A stretch of DNA of 45,003 nt from Enterobacterales bacterium (GTDB taxonomy: Bacteria; Pseudomonadota; Gammaproteobacteria; Enterobacterales; Enterobacteriaceae). Shown piece by piece: positions 17,992 to 27,195 of this stretch. The notes beneath the pieces were generated by a model. It made no database searches. It saw nothing but the letters and a program-made list of their open reading frames with translations, and had not been told where the DNA came from. Made by a program: the position numbers and the translations under genes. The DNA is taken from assembly GCA_947478475.1 (NCBI GenBank), contig CANJWD010000005.1:1-45003 (forward strand). Direction: 5' to 3'. Within the stretch, counting starts at the first letter, position 1. The number at the start of each line of letters is the position of its first letter.

Positions 17992-20283
17992 ATGACAGAC
18001 ACATCAGAACTTACTGATATCCCTAGAACAACCTACCTGCCAAAGACCACGCTGGCACTGCTGACCGGAACAGACGAAAACACCGCCAGAGCCTGCGGTA
18101 TCTTTACCAAAGAAGATCTGATGAATATCAAACTCTACGTCAGGCACGGTCTCTCACTGCCTGTCACTGAGGAAGAAGTTGCCGGGCATATTGGCTTTTC
18201 CATAACAGACATTAGCGGGCTTACAGCAGCAGATATTATGGTGCTGTTCAAAGAAATCAGGCTCCATGCTTTGCGCTGGAATACCATTGAAAACGATGTG
18301 ATGTTACAAAATAAATCGCTGATGATGACAGGAGAAAACATTGTCAGTGTTGGCAGTGACATCATCAATATCATTGCAAAAATGCCACTGATGGAACGGA
18401 TACAAACGGAAGTGAGTGCGATGTCAAAAGAAAAACTGGCGGCACTCCATTACAGCACAGATGATCATATCGTCGCCGGAGAGCTGATAAGTTTCATGGA
18501 GGCAATGCAGGCTGATATTGCTGTGGCTCAGGCTCATACCCTTAAAATCAAAACTGAACTCTCTGACTTTAAAATTATGCTGATCGGCGGAGAGCTATCG
18601 AACAATATGATAGTCAGAGGTCTGGAACCTCAGGTCAGATTAAAAAACAACCTCATGCAATCAAACAATTTAAAAGAAGTTATCACAGAATTACAGCATG
18701 AAATCGATGAAAAACAGGCTCAAATGGAGCAGCTGCGAAAAGACTATCAGCAATATGCCATGATGTCACTCAGCGGCCTGATTTTTGGTGCTATCGGTAT
18801 CACCATTACAGCGGGTATCTTTGGCAGCAGGGCTGAAAAAGCGCGCCATGAAAAAAACCAACTGATAGCACTCACCCGTCATCTGCAAGATCAGTGTAAA
18901 AACAAAAAAAAGCTGCAAATCACCATCGAAACACTGACGCATTATTTTCAGGATATGGGTATCCGCATGGTCGATGCGGAGATCGCTATAGGTCATCTTG
19001 ACCTTATGTGGCAGTTCCTGCTGGCCGAAATTAAGGAATCTCAACAACAATTTACGCACATCAATAACGCGCTAACGCTCACTTCTTTTGTCATGGAGTT
19101 CCAAAAAATTATTACGCCGTGGAAGGAAGTCAGGGATAGCACTCTCTGCCTCTCTGAGGTGTTTGATAGCGCACTCAAAGAATATAAGAAACACTATGAA
19201 ATTAACGCGTTACAGCGTGAGAAGATGACTATGGCAGCCGCTGTCACATCATCAGCATTTAATCTAATACATTATCCGGCTATCAACGTAAAAGAGTTGA
19301 AAAAAGCGATAAAAAACATATTTCACGTGACAATTAAAAACCAGGAAATTAATACCATCGAGGAAAAAGTCATGCGGGTTAAAGTCTATGCCCGCGCGCT
19401 GGACGAAGATATTCAGCATATTGCAGCGAGTCTGCTCAGCGCATTAAAACATATGCCGATACAGCCATACCTGGCCAGCCTGGCAGAAACAGCGTGCGCG
19501 CTGGCGGATCCTAAGCTATCGCAACACGACAAAGCGACTCTCCAGGCAGAACAGAGCGGTATACTCACCACACTGCGCAACAACATTAGCACGGGAGAAA
19601 CCGTGTTCAGTGAACACGCTGACAGAGTGGCGAGTAAAATCACCGACCTGCGCAGTGTGGTTATTACCGGGCGATTTGATGATATTTTAACCTGCCAACA
19701 ACACCGTCAAAAAGAACTGAAGCTGGATCGTATGCAAAAAATTCAGAATATAGAGATCATCAAAAAAAACCGCGCGAAAATTATCGAAAATCAGGAGCTG
19801 GTACGCAAGTATAACCTGGTGGATATTTTTAAGGATTACCTCCCCAGTAGCCGCGATATTGACAATATTAATCTGACTGCCAGCAAGCAGGAAGCGATTA
19901 AACAGGCTCTTAAACTGAGTGTGGACATTATTAAAAAAATAGCGGGCACGCTTTCTGAAAACCTAAAATACAGTGATCTGGCTGATGCACGCCAGACACT
20001 GGATCGGCAGATCAATGCTCATAATCGTGAGATAAAAGCGCTGGACCTCGCTGTGCAACAGACTGAGCAGCTGATTCATGATATCACTGCCGTACTGCAA
20101 CTTGATGTGGAACGCAGCGTCGTACTCATTGAGGCCGACAAACTACGCCAGGGATGGCTGCTGTTTGTGACAGAACTGGGGGCTCAAAAAAACGTCACAA
20201 TGAGCGAACTAAAGCTGGATCGCCTGCTGCAAGAGCAAATAATTTTTCTGAAAAATCTGCTGCAACACTATGCAGCCTGGTGA
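17992..20283 (+). CDS. single-chain fusion of alpha-xenorhabdolysin subunits (XaxA-XaxB-like)
   Basis: A 763-residue protein in one uninterrupted frame. The first ~400 residues resemble XaxA/YaxA, subunit A of the binary alpha-pore-forming toxins of Xenorhabdus and Yersinia: IKLYVRHGLSLPVTEEEV, the helical coiled coil, MLIGGELS, GLEPQV and a hydrophobic segment (about 255-277, LSGLIFGAIGITITAGIFG) ending in basic SRAEKARHEK. The usual subunit A ends near EYKKHY (about residue 398). Instead of stopping, the frame continues into a second all-helical half (about 405-763) rich in coiled coil, whose length (about 355) fits subunit B. The sum of separate XaxA (about 408) and XaxB (about 350) is close to 763. 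The ATG at 17992 has GGAG 10-13 bases upstream; an ATG at 17977 is less well placed. No signal peptide is seen, as in the family. The XaxA call is firm from remembered motifs; the XaxB call rests on size, position and general likeness, and no second strong membrane segment is visible there. Confidence 0.8.
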   Translation: MTDTSELTDIPRTTYLPKTTLALLTGTDENTARACGIFTKEDLMNIKLYVRHGLSLPVTEEEVAGHIGFSITDISGLTAADIMVLFKEIRLHALRWNTIENDVMLQNKSLMMTGENIVSVGSDIINIIAKMPLMERIQTEVSAMSKEKLAALHYSTDDHIVAGELISFMEAMQADIAVAQAHTLKIKTELSDFKIMLIGGELSNNMIVRGLEPQVRLKNNLMQSNNLKEVITELQHEIDEKQAQMEQLRKDYQQYAMMSLSGLIFGAIGITITAGIFGSRAEKARHEKNQLIALTRHLQDQCKNKKKLQITIETLTHYFQDMGIRMVDAEIAIGHLDLMWQFLLAEIKESQQQFTHINNALTLTSFVMEFQKIITPWKEVRDSTLCLSEVFDSALKEYKKHYEINALQREKMTMAAAVTSSAFNLIHYPAINVKELKKAIKNIFHVTIKNQEINTIEEKVMRVKVYARALDEDIQHIAASLLSALKHMPIQPYLASLAETACALADPKLSQHDKATLQAEQSGILTTLRNNISTGETVFSEHADRVASKITDLRSVVITGRFDDILTCQQHRQKELKLDRMQKIQNIEIIKKNRAKIIENQELVRKYNLVDIFKDYLPSSRDIDNINLTASKQEAIKQALKLSVDIIKKIAGTLSENLKYSDLADARQTLDRQINAHNREIKALDLAVQQTEQLIHDITAVLQLDVERSVVLIEADKLRQGWLLFVTELGAQKNVTMSELKLDRLLQEQIIFLKNLLQHYAAW

Positions 20284-20343
20284 TTAGGGATAAGCCCGCC
20301 GGTAAAAACAACGGGCCGAATCGATTGTGGTGCGCCTTTTACA

Positions 20344-20372
20344 TTGCCAGGTGCATGCGGCGTGCCTATAAT
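20344..20372 (+). promoter_or_regulatory. sigma70-type promoter of ndk
   Basis: TTGCCA at 20344-20349, a 17-base spacer and TATAAT at 20367-20372, located 38 bases before the ndk start. The match to the consensus is strong. Confidence 0.75.
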
Positions 20373-20410
20373 CGGCACCACTCAATTAGCAACTAACCGG
20401 AGAGAGCATC

Positions 20411-20860
20411 ATGGCGCTGGAGCGTACTTTTTCTGTCATTAAGCCGAACGCAGTCGCCAAAAACAGCATCGGCGCAATCTATACCCGCTTCGGGCAGGCC
20501 GGGTTTAAAATTATCGCAGCAAAAATGCTACATCTGACCCGGGAACAGGCAGAGGGGTTTTATGCTGAGCATAAAGAACGCCCTTTTTTTGGCGAACTGA
20601 TAAAATTTATGACATCAGGCCCCATTATGGTGCAGGTTTTGGAAGGTATTGACGCTGTACGCCGTCATCGTGAAATTATGGGCGCCACCAATCCTGAGCA
20701 GGCCCTGGCAGGAACGTTGCGCGCCGACTATGCCGACAGTTTTACCGCCAATGCCGTGCATGGCTCGGATTCATTACCATCGGCACAGCGAGAAATTGCT
20801 TATTTTTTTACCGATGATGAACTACCAATGATGAACTCTTTAACCGCTCATAACGCATAA
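20411..20860 (+). CDS. ndk: nucleoside diphosphate kinase
   Basis: 149-residue enzyme that equilibrates nucleoside di- and triphosphates through a phosphohistidine. The active-site motif NAVHGSDS (His near 117-118) and [35 protein letters not shown] and MGATNPEQA are intact. The C-terminus is slightly longer than in E. coli (143 aa). A good promoter and a GGAGAG ribosome site precede it. rlmN follows after 17 bases, as in E. coli. Confidence 0.97.
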   Translation: MALERTFSVIKPNAVAKNSIGAIYTRFGQAGFKIIAAKMLHLTREQAEGFYAEHKERPFFGELIKFMTSGPIMVQVLEGIDAVRRHREIMGATNPEQALAGTLRADYADSFTANAVHGSDSLPSAQREIAYFFTDDELPMMNSLTAHNA

Positions 20861-20877
20861 CGAGGCCAGGATAACTC

Positions 20878-22083
20878 ATGTTGCAATACGCGGCGCACTC
20901 TGAACAGACGGCCTCTGCCGCGCTGCCTGAAAACAGCGTTCAGACGCGATCCGGCAAGGCAGCGAAAATCAACCTGCTCGATTTAAACCGCCAGCAAATG
21001 CGTGAGTTTTTCGTTGCAATTGGAGAAAAACCGTTCCGGGCCGAACAGATCATGCAGTGGATCTACCACCACTGCTTTGATGATTTTAACCATATGACGG
21101 ATATCAACAAGGCATTGCGCGCCAAACTACAGCACATTGCTGAGATCCGGGCGCCAGAAATCGTAACAGAACAGCGTTCCAGCGACGGCACCATCAAGTG
21201 GTCCATTCAGGCTGGCGCCAGCCAGATTGAAACGGTGTACATTCCGGAAAAGGATCGTGCGACCCTCTGTGTCTCATCGCAGGTGGGTTGCGCACTGGCT
21301 TGTACATTTTGCTCTACCGCACAACAGGGTTTCAATCGTAATCTTCGGGTTGCGGAAATTATCGGTCAGGTCTGGCGCGCGACAAAACGTATTGGTTCAC
21401 TGAAAGCCAGCGGCCGTGGCCTGATTACCAACGTCGTCATGATGGGCATGGGAGAACCTTTGCTCAACCTGAACAACGTTGTGGGCGCTATGGATATCAT
21501 GATGGACGATTTTGGTTTCGGCCTGTCTAAACGCCGTGTGACGCTGTCAACCTCAGGTGTTGTGCCAGCACTGGACAGGCTCGCCGATATGACCGATGTT
21601 GCACTGGCCATCTCTCTGCATGCACCGACCGATGAGATCCGTAACGAAATTGTCCCGATTAACCGCAAATATAATATCGATACTTTTTTAGCGTCCGTGC
21701 GCCGTTATTTAGCCAAAACCAGTGCTAATCAGGGGCGGGTTATGGTTGAATACGTGATGCTAAATAACATTAATGACAGCACAGAACAGGCGCACCAGCT
21801 GGCGGCGCGCCTGAAAGACACACCGTGCAAAATTAACCTCATCCCGTGGAATCCCTTCCCTGGGGCGCCATATGGGCGCAGTTCTAACAGCCGAATTGAC
21901 CGCTTTGCCAAGGTATTGATGGAATATGGTTTTACTGCCATCGTGCGTAAAACCCGTGGCGATGATATCGATGCCGCCTGCGGGCAGCTGGCGGGTGACG
22001 TTGTCGATCGTACTAAGCGAACGATGAAAAATACGATGAAAAATAGCATGCCCAGTCAGGCGATAAGCATTAAAGTGGTCTGA
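20878..22083 (+). CDS. rlmN: dual-specificity 23S rRNA/tRNA methyltransferase RlmN
   Basis: Radical SAM enzyme (401 aa) that methylates C2 of A2503 in 23S rRNA and A37 in some tRNAs. The cluster motif CALACTFCS is present, as are GMGEPLLN and the C-terminal AACGQLAGD, whose cysteine forms the methyl-transfer intermediate. The N-terminus is longer than usual before [16 protein letters not shown]. Near the C-terminus a 12-bp duplication gives TMKNTMKN. The stop codon is the first base triplet of a 13-bp tandem array (22081-22116). Confidence 0.97.
   Translation: MLQYAAHSEQTASAALPENSVQTRSGKAAKINLLDLNRQQMREFFVAIGEKPFRAEQIMQWIYHHCFDDFNHMTDINKALRAKLQHIAEIRAPEIVTEQRSSDGTIKWSIQAGASQIETVYIPEKDRATLCVSSQVGCALACTFCSTAQQGFNRNLRVAEIIGQVWRATKRIGSLKASGRGLITNVVMMGMGEPLLNLNNVVGAMDIMMDDFGFGLSKRRVTLSTSGVVPALDRLADMTDVALAISLHAPTDEIRNEIVPINRKYNIDTFLASVRRYLAKTSANQGRVMVEYVMLNNINDSTEQAHQLAARLKDTPCKINLIPWNPFPGAPYGRSSNSRIDRFAKVLMEYGFTAIVRKTRGDDIDAACGQLAGDVVDRTKRTMKNTMKNSMPSQAISIKVV
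22021..22044 (+). repeat. 12-bp duplication near the rlmN 3' end
   Basis: Two identical copies of ACGATGAAAAAT encode Thr-Met-Lys-Asn twice in the non-conserved tail of RlmN. Confidence 0.8.
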
Positions 22084-22116
22084 ACGCTATCTCTGAACGC
22101 TATCTCTGAACGCTAT
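22081..22116 (+). repeat. 13-bp tandem repeat starting at the rlmN stop
   Basis: TGAACGCTATCTC at 22081-22093 and 22094-22106, followed by a 10-base partial unit. The first three bases are the rlmN stop codon. The array fills the gap before pilW. Confidence 0.85.
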
Positions 22117-22145
22117 CAATGATGATTAGCAGGGAGCTACAACGC

Positions 22146-22901
22146 ATGAAGCTGAAACCAGGATGGGGAATCACTCTGACTGCGAGCCTGCTCAGTTGCG
22201 CTGGCCTGCCGCCCGGTAATGTTAACTCACTCAACACGACAGCGGCGGCAGAAACGCGCCGACAGCTCGGGCTGGAATATCTGGCCCGGGGGGATTTAAA
22301 TGCAGCCCGATTTAATCTTGAAAAAGCCGTGAACAGTGCTCCTGAGGATTATCGTGCTCAGCTGGCCATGGCACTTTATGAACAAAAAATAGGCGAAAAC
22401 AGGGCAGCAAAGCAGCGTTATCAGTATGCGATGCAGCTGGCACCTGAAAATGGCACTGTGCTAAATAATTACGGTGCGTTTTTGTGTGGTTTAGGGCACT
22501 ATGTCGCCGCTCAGCAACAATTTGGTATGGCGGCTGCGTTACCGGATTACGCTCAGGTAGCAGACAGTTTCGAAAATGCGGGTTACTGTTTTCTTAAAGC
22601 TGATAACGTCCATAAAGCAAAAGAGTTTCTTAGCACCGCACTCAAATATGATGCTGACAAGGGGGAATTTTTACTGGCAGAGGCAAAAAAGCAGTGCGAA
22701 GAAGGGCGACACGCTCGGGCACAACTGCTACTCGATATTTACCAAAATAGCCTGCCGGCAAGTGCCGAAAGTTTATGGTTACAAATTCGTTTCGCTGCGC
22801 TGACAAACCGCCATGACACGGTGCGAAACTATGGCAGACAGTTAGCGCAAAATTTTCCACACTCTGAACAATATCAACATTTTCTGGCCAATGAATACTG
22901 A
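22146..22901 (+). CDS. pilW: TPR lipoprotein PilW/PilF-like
   Basis: 251-residue lipoprotein with a signal ending in the lipobox LLSC (Cys about residue 18), followed by TPR-like helical repeats: RRQLGLEYLARGDLNAARFNLEKAV, ALYEQKIGENRAAKQRYQYAMQLAPENG and later units. PilW/PilF in type IV pilus bacteria assists secretin assembly; in most enterics the gene is kept in the rlmN-pilW-rodZ-ispG run with no clear pilus role. The ATG at 22146 is preferred (AGGGAG about 9 bases upstream, lipoprotein signal starts here); the frame is open from 22119. rodZ starts 11 bases before its stop. Confidence 0.88.
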   Translation: MKLKPGWGITLTASLLSCAGLPPGNVNSLNTTAAAETRRQLGLEYLARGDLNAARFNLEKAVNSAPEDYRAQLAMALYEQKIGENRAAKQRYQYAMQLAPENGTVLNNYGAFLCGLGHYVAAQQQFGMAAALPDYAQVADSFENAGYCFLKADNVHKAKEFLSTALKYDADKGEFLLAEAKKQCEEGRHARAQLLLDIYQNSLPASAESLWLQIRFAALTNRHDTVRNYGRQLAQNFPHSEQYQHFLANEY

Positions 22902-23985
22902 AACTTTCCAAGAAAAAATTGCCCCAAAAACGGCAGGTGCCTGCCTGCGTCAGGCCCGTGAACAGCAAGGCCTGACCCGGCAATTTGTTGCAGAGCGCCT
23001 CTGCCTGACGCCATCTACTATTCGTGACATTGAGGAAGATAAGGTACAACCCAATGTTGCTCCTATATTTTTTCGGGGTTACATTTGCTCCTATGCACGA
23101 CTTTTACGGCTTCCTGAGAATGAATTACTGGCGGTGCTGACAAGCGAATCTGCAAATGCTCTGGCAACACAAATCACTCCGACGCAAAATTTTTTGTGCG
23201 GCAAAAAATACAAAAGGCGCGACGGGTGGCTGATGAAGCTCACCTGGCTAATTGCCATTACCCTGCTTGGTATCACCAGCTTCTGGTTTTGGCAACAGTA
23301 TCAGGCACAACAAAAAGAGATGACATCCATGGCGGATGGTCCGGGGACTCTGCATTCTCCAGGCGGTGCTCTGCCTGCGCAGCGAACTGATCCTGATACT
23401 GCTGATCCTAATACTACTGATCCTGATACTACAGCCAGCAACGCTACTGCCCCGCCAGTTGTTATTGAGCCACTACAACGCGGCTCTGCTACGTCCAGCG
23501 AGAACAACATTGCAAAAAGCGAGCTCCCGGTCAGCGGACATCAGCAAAACAGTGGTACGGATCCTGGTAGCAGTGTGACAGAGGCGACATCCGGTCACGC
23601 GATAACAGAAGGGCATAGCAGTGCTCTGCCGCCCTCTGTCATGATGCAGGAACCTCCTTCACTGCTGATTACAGGGAGTGCTGGAAGCGCCGGAAGTGCA
23701 GGGACTACAGAAAGTGCCGAATCTACCGCTGCGGCAGATCCCTCCCCGTTAGTGATCGATTTTTCTTCCGATTGCTGGTTACAGGTTACCGATTCCAGTG
23801 GTAAAACGCTGGCCAGCGGCATTCAGCGCGCCGGATCTAAACTGAGTTTACTGGGCAAAATACCCTATCATCTGACCATCGGCGCCCCCTCGGCACTGCA
23901 CATTCAGTATCAGGGAAGATCGGTTGATCTTAGCCGTTTTATTAAATCAAAACGCACTGCCAGGTTTAGTATCCCCGCTGAATAG
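22891..23985 (+). CDS. rodZ: cytoskeletal/morphology protein RodZ
   Basis: 364-residue bitopic membrane protein that links MreB to the cell-wall elongation machinery. Domains in order: N-terminal Xre-type HTH (about 14-82; LRQAREQQGLTRQFVAERL, STIRDIEEDK), membrane segment about 114-135 (LTWLIAITLLGITSFWFW), a long Ser/Thr/Asp/Pro-rich periplasmic linker (about 140-285), and a C-terminal DUF4115 beta domain (DFSSDCWLQVTDSSGKTLASG). The linker carries two in-frame tandem arrays (units of 15 and 9 bp), so part of its length is of recent origin. The start overlaps the end of pilW, suggesting coupled translation. Confidence 0.95.
   Translation: MNTETFQEKIAPKTAGACLRQAREQQGLTRQFVAERLCLTPSTIRDIEEDKVQPNVAPIFFRGYICSYARLLRLPENELLAVLTSESANALATQITPTQNFLCGKKYKRRDGWLMKLTWLIAITLLGITSFWFWQQYQAQQKEMTSMADGPGTLHSPGGALPAQRTDPDTADPNTTDPDTTASNATAPPVVIEPLQRGSATSSENNIAKSELPVSGHQQNSGTDPGSSVTEATSGHAITEGHSSALPPSVMMQEPPSLLITGSAGSAGSAGTTESAESTAAADPSPLVIDFSSDCWLQVTDSSGKTLASGIQRAGSKLSLLGKIPYHLTIGAPSALHIQYQGRSVDLSRFIKSKRTARFSIPAE
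23389..23433 (+). repeat. 15-bp tandem repeat in the rodZ linker, 3 units
   Basis: Three units based on GATCCTGATACTRCT encode repeated Asp-Pro-Asp/Asn-Thr in the periplasmic linker of RodZ. Confidence 0.85.
23674..23700 (+). repeat. 9-bp tandem repeat in the rodZ linker, 3 units
   Basis: Three degenerate units of GGRAGYGCN encode (Gly-Ser-Ala)3 in the linker just before the C-terminal domain. Confidence 0.75.
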
Positions 23986-24041
23986 CCCCGTCTGTTTCAT
24001 CATCTCAGGTGGTCATAACTGCCGCACAGGAGAGAAGCTAA

Positions 24042-25160
24042 ATGTATAACCCTTCACCCATAAAACGACGTAAATCAACCAGAATCTCTGTCGGTAATGT
24101 GCCGGTAGGTGACGGGGCTCCCATCAGCGTACAGTCGATGACTAACACTCGCACCACTGATGTAGCGGCAACCGTTACACAAATTCTTGCGCTGGAGCGT
24201 GCCGGTGCCGATATCGTCCGTATTTCAGTGCCGACCATGGATGCAGCTGAAGCGTTTAAGCTGATTAAACAGCAGGTTAATGTTCCGCTGGTGGCTGATA
24301 TTCACTTTGACTATCGAATTGCTCTGAAGGTGGCGGAATATGGTGTTGACTGTCTGCGCATCAACCCCGGCAACATCGGTAGTGAAGCCCGCATTCGTGA
24401 AGTGGTGGCCTGCGCGCGTGACAAAAATATCCCTATCCGTATTGGCATTAATGGTGGATCGCTGGAAAGAGACATTCAGGAAAAATATGGCGAGCCAACG
24501 CCGGAGGCGCTGTTAGAATCGGCAATGCGCCATGTGAATATCCTTGAACGTCTGAATTTTGACCAGTTTAAAATCAGCGTTAAGGCGTCGGATGTTTTTC
24601 TGGCAGTGGGCGCCTACCGGCTGCTGGCAGAACATACTGAACAACCGATTCATCTTGGTATTACTGAAGCGGGCGGGGCACGCAGTGGTTCGGTGAAATC
24701 GGCAGTGGGCTTAGGAATGCTGCTGGCTGAAGGTATTGGTGACACCCTGCGTATCTCGCTGGCGGCTGACCCGGTGGAAGAAGTTAAGGTTGGTTTTGAT
24801 ATCCTTAAATCGTTACGGATCCGCTCAAGAGGCATTAATTTCATTGCCTGCCCGACCTGCTCGCGTCAGGAATTTGATGTAATCAGTACGGTCAATGCCC
24901 TTGAGCAACGTCTGGAAGACCTGGTTACGCCCATGGATGTCTCCATTATCGGTTGTGTGGTAAATGGGCCCGGCGAAGCGCTGGTTTCGAACATCGGGGT
25001 AACAGGGGCTCACAATAAAAGCGGCTTTTACCTCGAGGGGGTACGCCAGAAAGAGCGGCTGGATAATGAGCGGATGGTCGAACAGCTGGAAGCAAAAATA
25101 CGGGCACGCGCCTCAATGATGGAAAATAATCGTATCAGCATCACCCAGCGAGAAGGATAG
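24042..25160 (+). CDS. ispG: 4-hydroxy-3-methylbut-2-enyl diphosphate synthase
   Basis: IspG (GcpE) converts methylerythritol cyclodiphosphate to HMBPP, the penultimate MEP step, using a [4Fe-4S] cluster. The 372-residue length equals the E. coli enzyme. The cluster ligands are visible in CPTCSRQEF and CVVNGPGEA, and the N-terminal TIM barrel has [12 protein letters not shown] and [12 protein letters not shown]. It sits between rodZ and hisS as in E. coli and works in the same pathway as dxs earlier in the window. Confidence 0.98.
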   Translation: MYNPSPIKRRKSTRISVGNVPVGDGAPISVQSMTNTRTTDVAATVTQILALERAGADIVRISVPTMDAAEAFKLIKQQVNVPLVADIHFDYRIALKVAEYGVDCLRINPGNIGSEARIREVVACARDKNIPIRIGINGGSLERDIQEKYGEPTPEALLESAMRHVNILERLNFDQFKISVKASDVFLAVGAYRLLAEHTEQPIHLGITEAGGARSGSVKSAVGLGMLLAEGIGDTLRISLAADPVEEVKVGFDILKSLRIRSRGINFIACPTCSRQEFDVISTVNALEQRLEDLVTPMDVSIIGCVVNGPGEALVSNIGVTGAHNKSGFYLEGVRQKERLDNERMVEQLEAKIRARASMMENNRISITQREG

Positions 25161-25173
25161 AGAGAGAGCAGAC

Positions 25174-26448
25174 GTGGCAAAAAATATTCGGGCCATTCGT
25201 GGTATGAACGACTGCCTGCCGGCAGAAACGCTGTTGTGGCAGCACGCTGAAGGCATTCTGAAACAGGTAGTGACAGGCTACGGTTACCGTGAGATCCGCC
25301 TGCCGGTTGTGGAGCAGACGTTATTGTTCAGCCGCGCCATCGGTGAACTGACTGATGTCGTCGAAAAAGAAATGTATACCTTTCAGTGCCGCAGCAGTGA
25401 CAGCCTGACCCTGCGGCCTGAAGGCACTGCTGGCTGCGTCCGAGCCTGCCTGGAACATGACCTGCTGGGTAGCCAGCAGCGGTTGTGGTACAGCGGCCCG
25501 ATGTTCCGCCATGAACGTCCGCAGAAAGGTCGCTATCGTCAGTTTCATCAGCTGGGTGCAGAAGTCTTCGGCCTAGCCGGCCCGGAGATTGATGCCGAGT
25601 TAATTTTACTGACGGCGCGCTGCTGGCGGGCACTTGGTGTTACGGCGCATGTCAGACTTGAACTGAATTCAATCGGCTCAGCGGCGGCACGAAAGGGCTA
25701 TGTGACTGCCCTGGTCGCGTTTCTGGAACAGCACCGTGCGAAATTAGATGAAGAGTGCCAGCAGCGCCTGTACGGCAATCCGTTACGTCTACTGGATTCC
25801 AAAAACCCGGATGTACAGCTGCTGTTAAATGACGCTCCCAGGCTTGAAAACTGGCTGGATGCCGATTCCCGGCAACATTTTACCCAGTTGTGTGAACTGT
25901 TAACCAATGCCGGTATCCCTTTTCGCGTGAATGAAAGACTGGTGCGTGGCCTGGACTACTACAACCAGACGGTATTTGAGTGGATAACCGACAGCCTGGG
26001 GGCCCAGGGGGCTGTCTGTGCCGGCGGCCGCTATGACGGCTTAGTGGAACAACTTGGCGGGCGGGCAACACCGGCAGTCGGTTTTGCCATTGGTCTGGAA
26101 CGTCTGTTGCTGTTACTGCGGGTCGTACATCCTGAATTCACTCCCGCGCCCGCGCTGGATGCCTGTCTTATCTCCGCTGGCAGCGGCACACTGCCGGCTG
26201 CCATGCAACTGGCAGAGCAGTTGCGTGATACACTCCCAGGCCTGAAATTAATGACATATTTCGGCGGCGGCAGCTTTAAGAAGCAATTTTCCCGTGCGGA
26301 TAAATCCGGGGCCCGTATGGCTCTGGTGTTAGGAGAAAATGAAATAACGGCCGGTCAGGTGATACTGAAAGATCTACGCAGTGGTGAGCAGCAAACGGTA
26401 GCGCTGAGCGATATTACGGCACGTGTGGCATCAATGTTAAGTTGTTAA
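25174..26448 (+). CDS. hisS: histidine-tRNA ligase
   Basis: Class II aminoacyl-tRNA synthetase of 424 residues (E. coli 424). Motif 2 ([17 protein letters not shown]), the histidine-specific [15 protein letters not shown] and [15 protein letters not shown], and motif 3 ([14 protein letters not shown]) are intact; the C-terminal anticodon-binding domain ends in [14 protein letters not shown] [14 protein letters not shown]. The start codon is GTG at 25174, which gives [13 protein letters not shown] as in E. coli, with GAGAGAG upstream. It follows ispG by 13 bases. Confidence 0.98.
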   Translation: MAKNIRAIRGMNDCLPAETLLWQHAEGILKQVVTGYGYREIRLPVVEQTLLFSRAIGELTDVVEKEMYTFQCRSSDSLTLRPEGTAGCVRACLEHDLLGSQQRLWYSGPMFRHERPQKGRYRQFHQLGAEVFGLAGPEIDAELILLTARCWRALGVTAHVRLELNSIGSAAARKGYVTALVAFLEQHRAKLDEECQQRLYGNPLRLLDSKNPDVQLLLNDAPRLENWLDADSRQHFTQLCELLTNAGIPFRVNERLVRGLDYYNQTVFEWITDSLGAQGAVCAGGRYDGLVEQLGGRATPAVGFAIGLERLLLLLRVVHPEFTPAPALDACLISAGSGTLPAAMQLAEQLRDTLPGLKLMTYFGGGSFKKQFSRADKSGARMALVLGENEITAGQVILKDLRSGEQQTVALSDITARVASMLSC

Positions 26449-26465
26449 GTTATTAAATTAATAGA

Positions 26466-26525
26466 GACAGAGTGCGGTGAAACAGAGTGTGGCGAAACAG
26501 AGTGTGGGGAGACAGAGTGTGGAAA
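26466..26525 (+). repeat. 15-bp tandem repeat spanning the yfgM start, 4 units
   Basis: Four units based on RACAGAGTGYGGNGA at 26466-26480, 26481-26495, 26496-26510 and 26511-26525. Every unit offers an in-frame GTG and a purine-rich GACAGAG segment, so the array has multiplied potential translation starts of yfgM as well as its N-terminal codons. Confidence 0.85.
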
Positions 26526-27193
26526 GTTATTCGAGTGAAAGTGCCCCGATCAGTACTGTGCGGCGTTTTTTTGTCGCCAACGGTAAACGATTAGTCGTCA
26601 TAGTGGTTATTATGGTTGCCGCCCTGACTGGCTGGCGTTACTGGCAGCATTACCAAAACAGCGCCCTGCAGCAGGCAGCGCTCTCCTGGCAGCAGACCAG
26701 TGATGCGCTATCAGCAGGCAAAGCCGGCGCTGTGCTGGCAGCAGAGCAGTTTGCCGCCAGCAATAAAAATTATTATGGTCTGCTGGCTTCACTGCATCTT
26801 GCCCGCTATTTTGTTGACCACCGTGAATTTGACAGCGCTGAGCAGCAACTCCGTCGGGCCAGCGGGCAGACTGAAGAGAGTAACCTGCTGTCGCTTATCA
26901 GGCTCCGTCTGGCACGTGTTCAGTTACAGCAGAAAAAACCTGACGAAGCGTTAAAAACGTTGAGCGCGGCAGACCAGGCGGGCTGGGAAGCGATGGCCCA
27001 GGGAATACGCGGTGATGCTCTGTTAAGTCAGGGGAATACCGACGGGGCGCGCGCTGCCTACAGCAATGCTATCAGCGCTGCGACTGACGAAAAACTGAAT
27101 ACGCTGTTACAGATGAAACTGGACAATCTCCCCGGTCAAAAGCTTTCCGATCAAAAGCTTTCCGGTCAAAAGCTCTCTGGTCAAAAGGAATAA
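26477..27193 (+). CDS. yfgM: YfgM, inner-membrane TPR protein (periplasmic chaperone partner)
   Basis: 238 residues from the GTG at 26477 (E. coli 206). An N-terminal cytoplasmic segment precedes one membrane helix (about 39-55, LVVIVVIMVAALTGWRYW), then a periplasmic TPR-like domain (AEQFAASNKNYYGLLASLHLA, LIRLRLARVQLQQKKPDEAL, GIRGDALLSQGNTDGARAAY). The family associates with PpiD and the Sec translocon and helps periplasmic protein handling. Both ends are lengthened by tandem repeats: KQSV-type at the start and GQKLS-type at the end. In-frame GTG codons at 26489, 26504 and 26519 are alternative starts. It lies between hisS and bamB as in E. coli. Confidence 0.93.
   Translation: MKQSVAKQSVGRQSVESYSSESAPISTVRRFFVANGKRLVVIVVIMVAALTGWRYWQHYQNSALQQAALSWQQTSDALSAGKAGAVLAAEQFAASNKNYYGLLASLHLARYFVDHREFDSAEQQLRRASGQTEESNLLSLIRLRLARVQLQQKKPDEALKTLSAADQAGWEAMAQGIRGDALLSQGNTDGARAAYSNAISAATDEKLNTLLQMKLDNLPGQKLSDQKLSGQKLSGQKE
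27134..27193 (+). repeat. 15-bp tandem repeat at the yfgM 3' end, 4 units
   Basis: Four units based on GGTCAAAAGCTTTCC at 27134-27148, 27149-27163, 27164-27178 and 27179-27193; the last diverges and contains the stop codon. They encode repeats of Gly-Gln-Lys-Leu-Ser, absent from E. coli YfgM, which ends close to the conserved NL segment just before. Confidence 0.9.
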
Positions 27194-27195
27194 CC

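Noticed and set aside
24038..26448. Several minus-strand frames of 60-100 codons over ispG and hisS
   Set aside because: They are antisense to conserved genes and show no family features.
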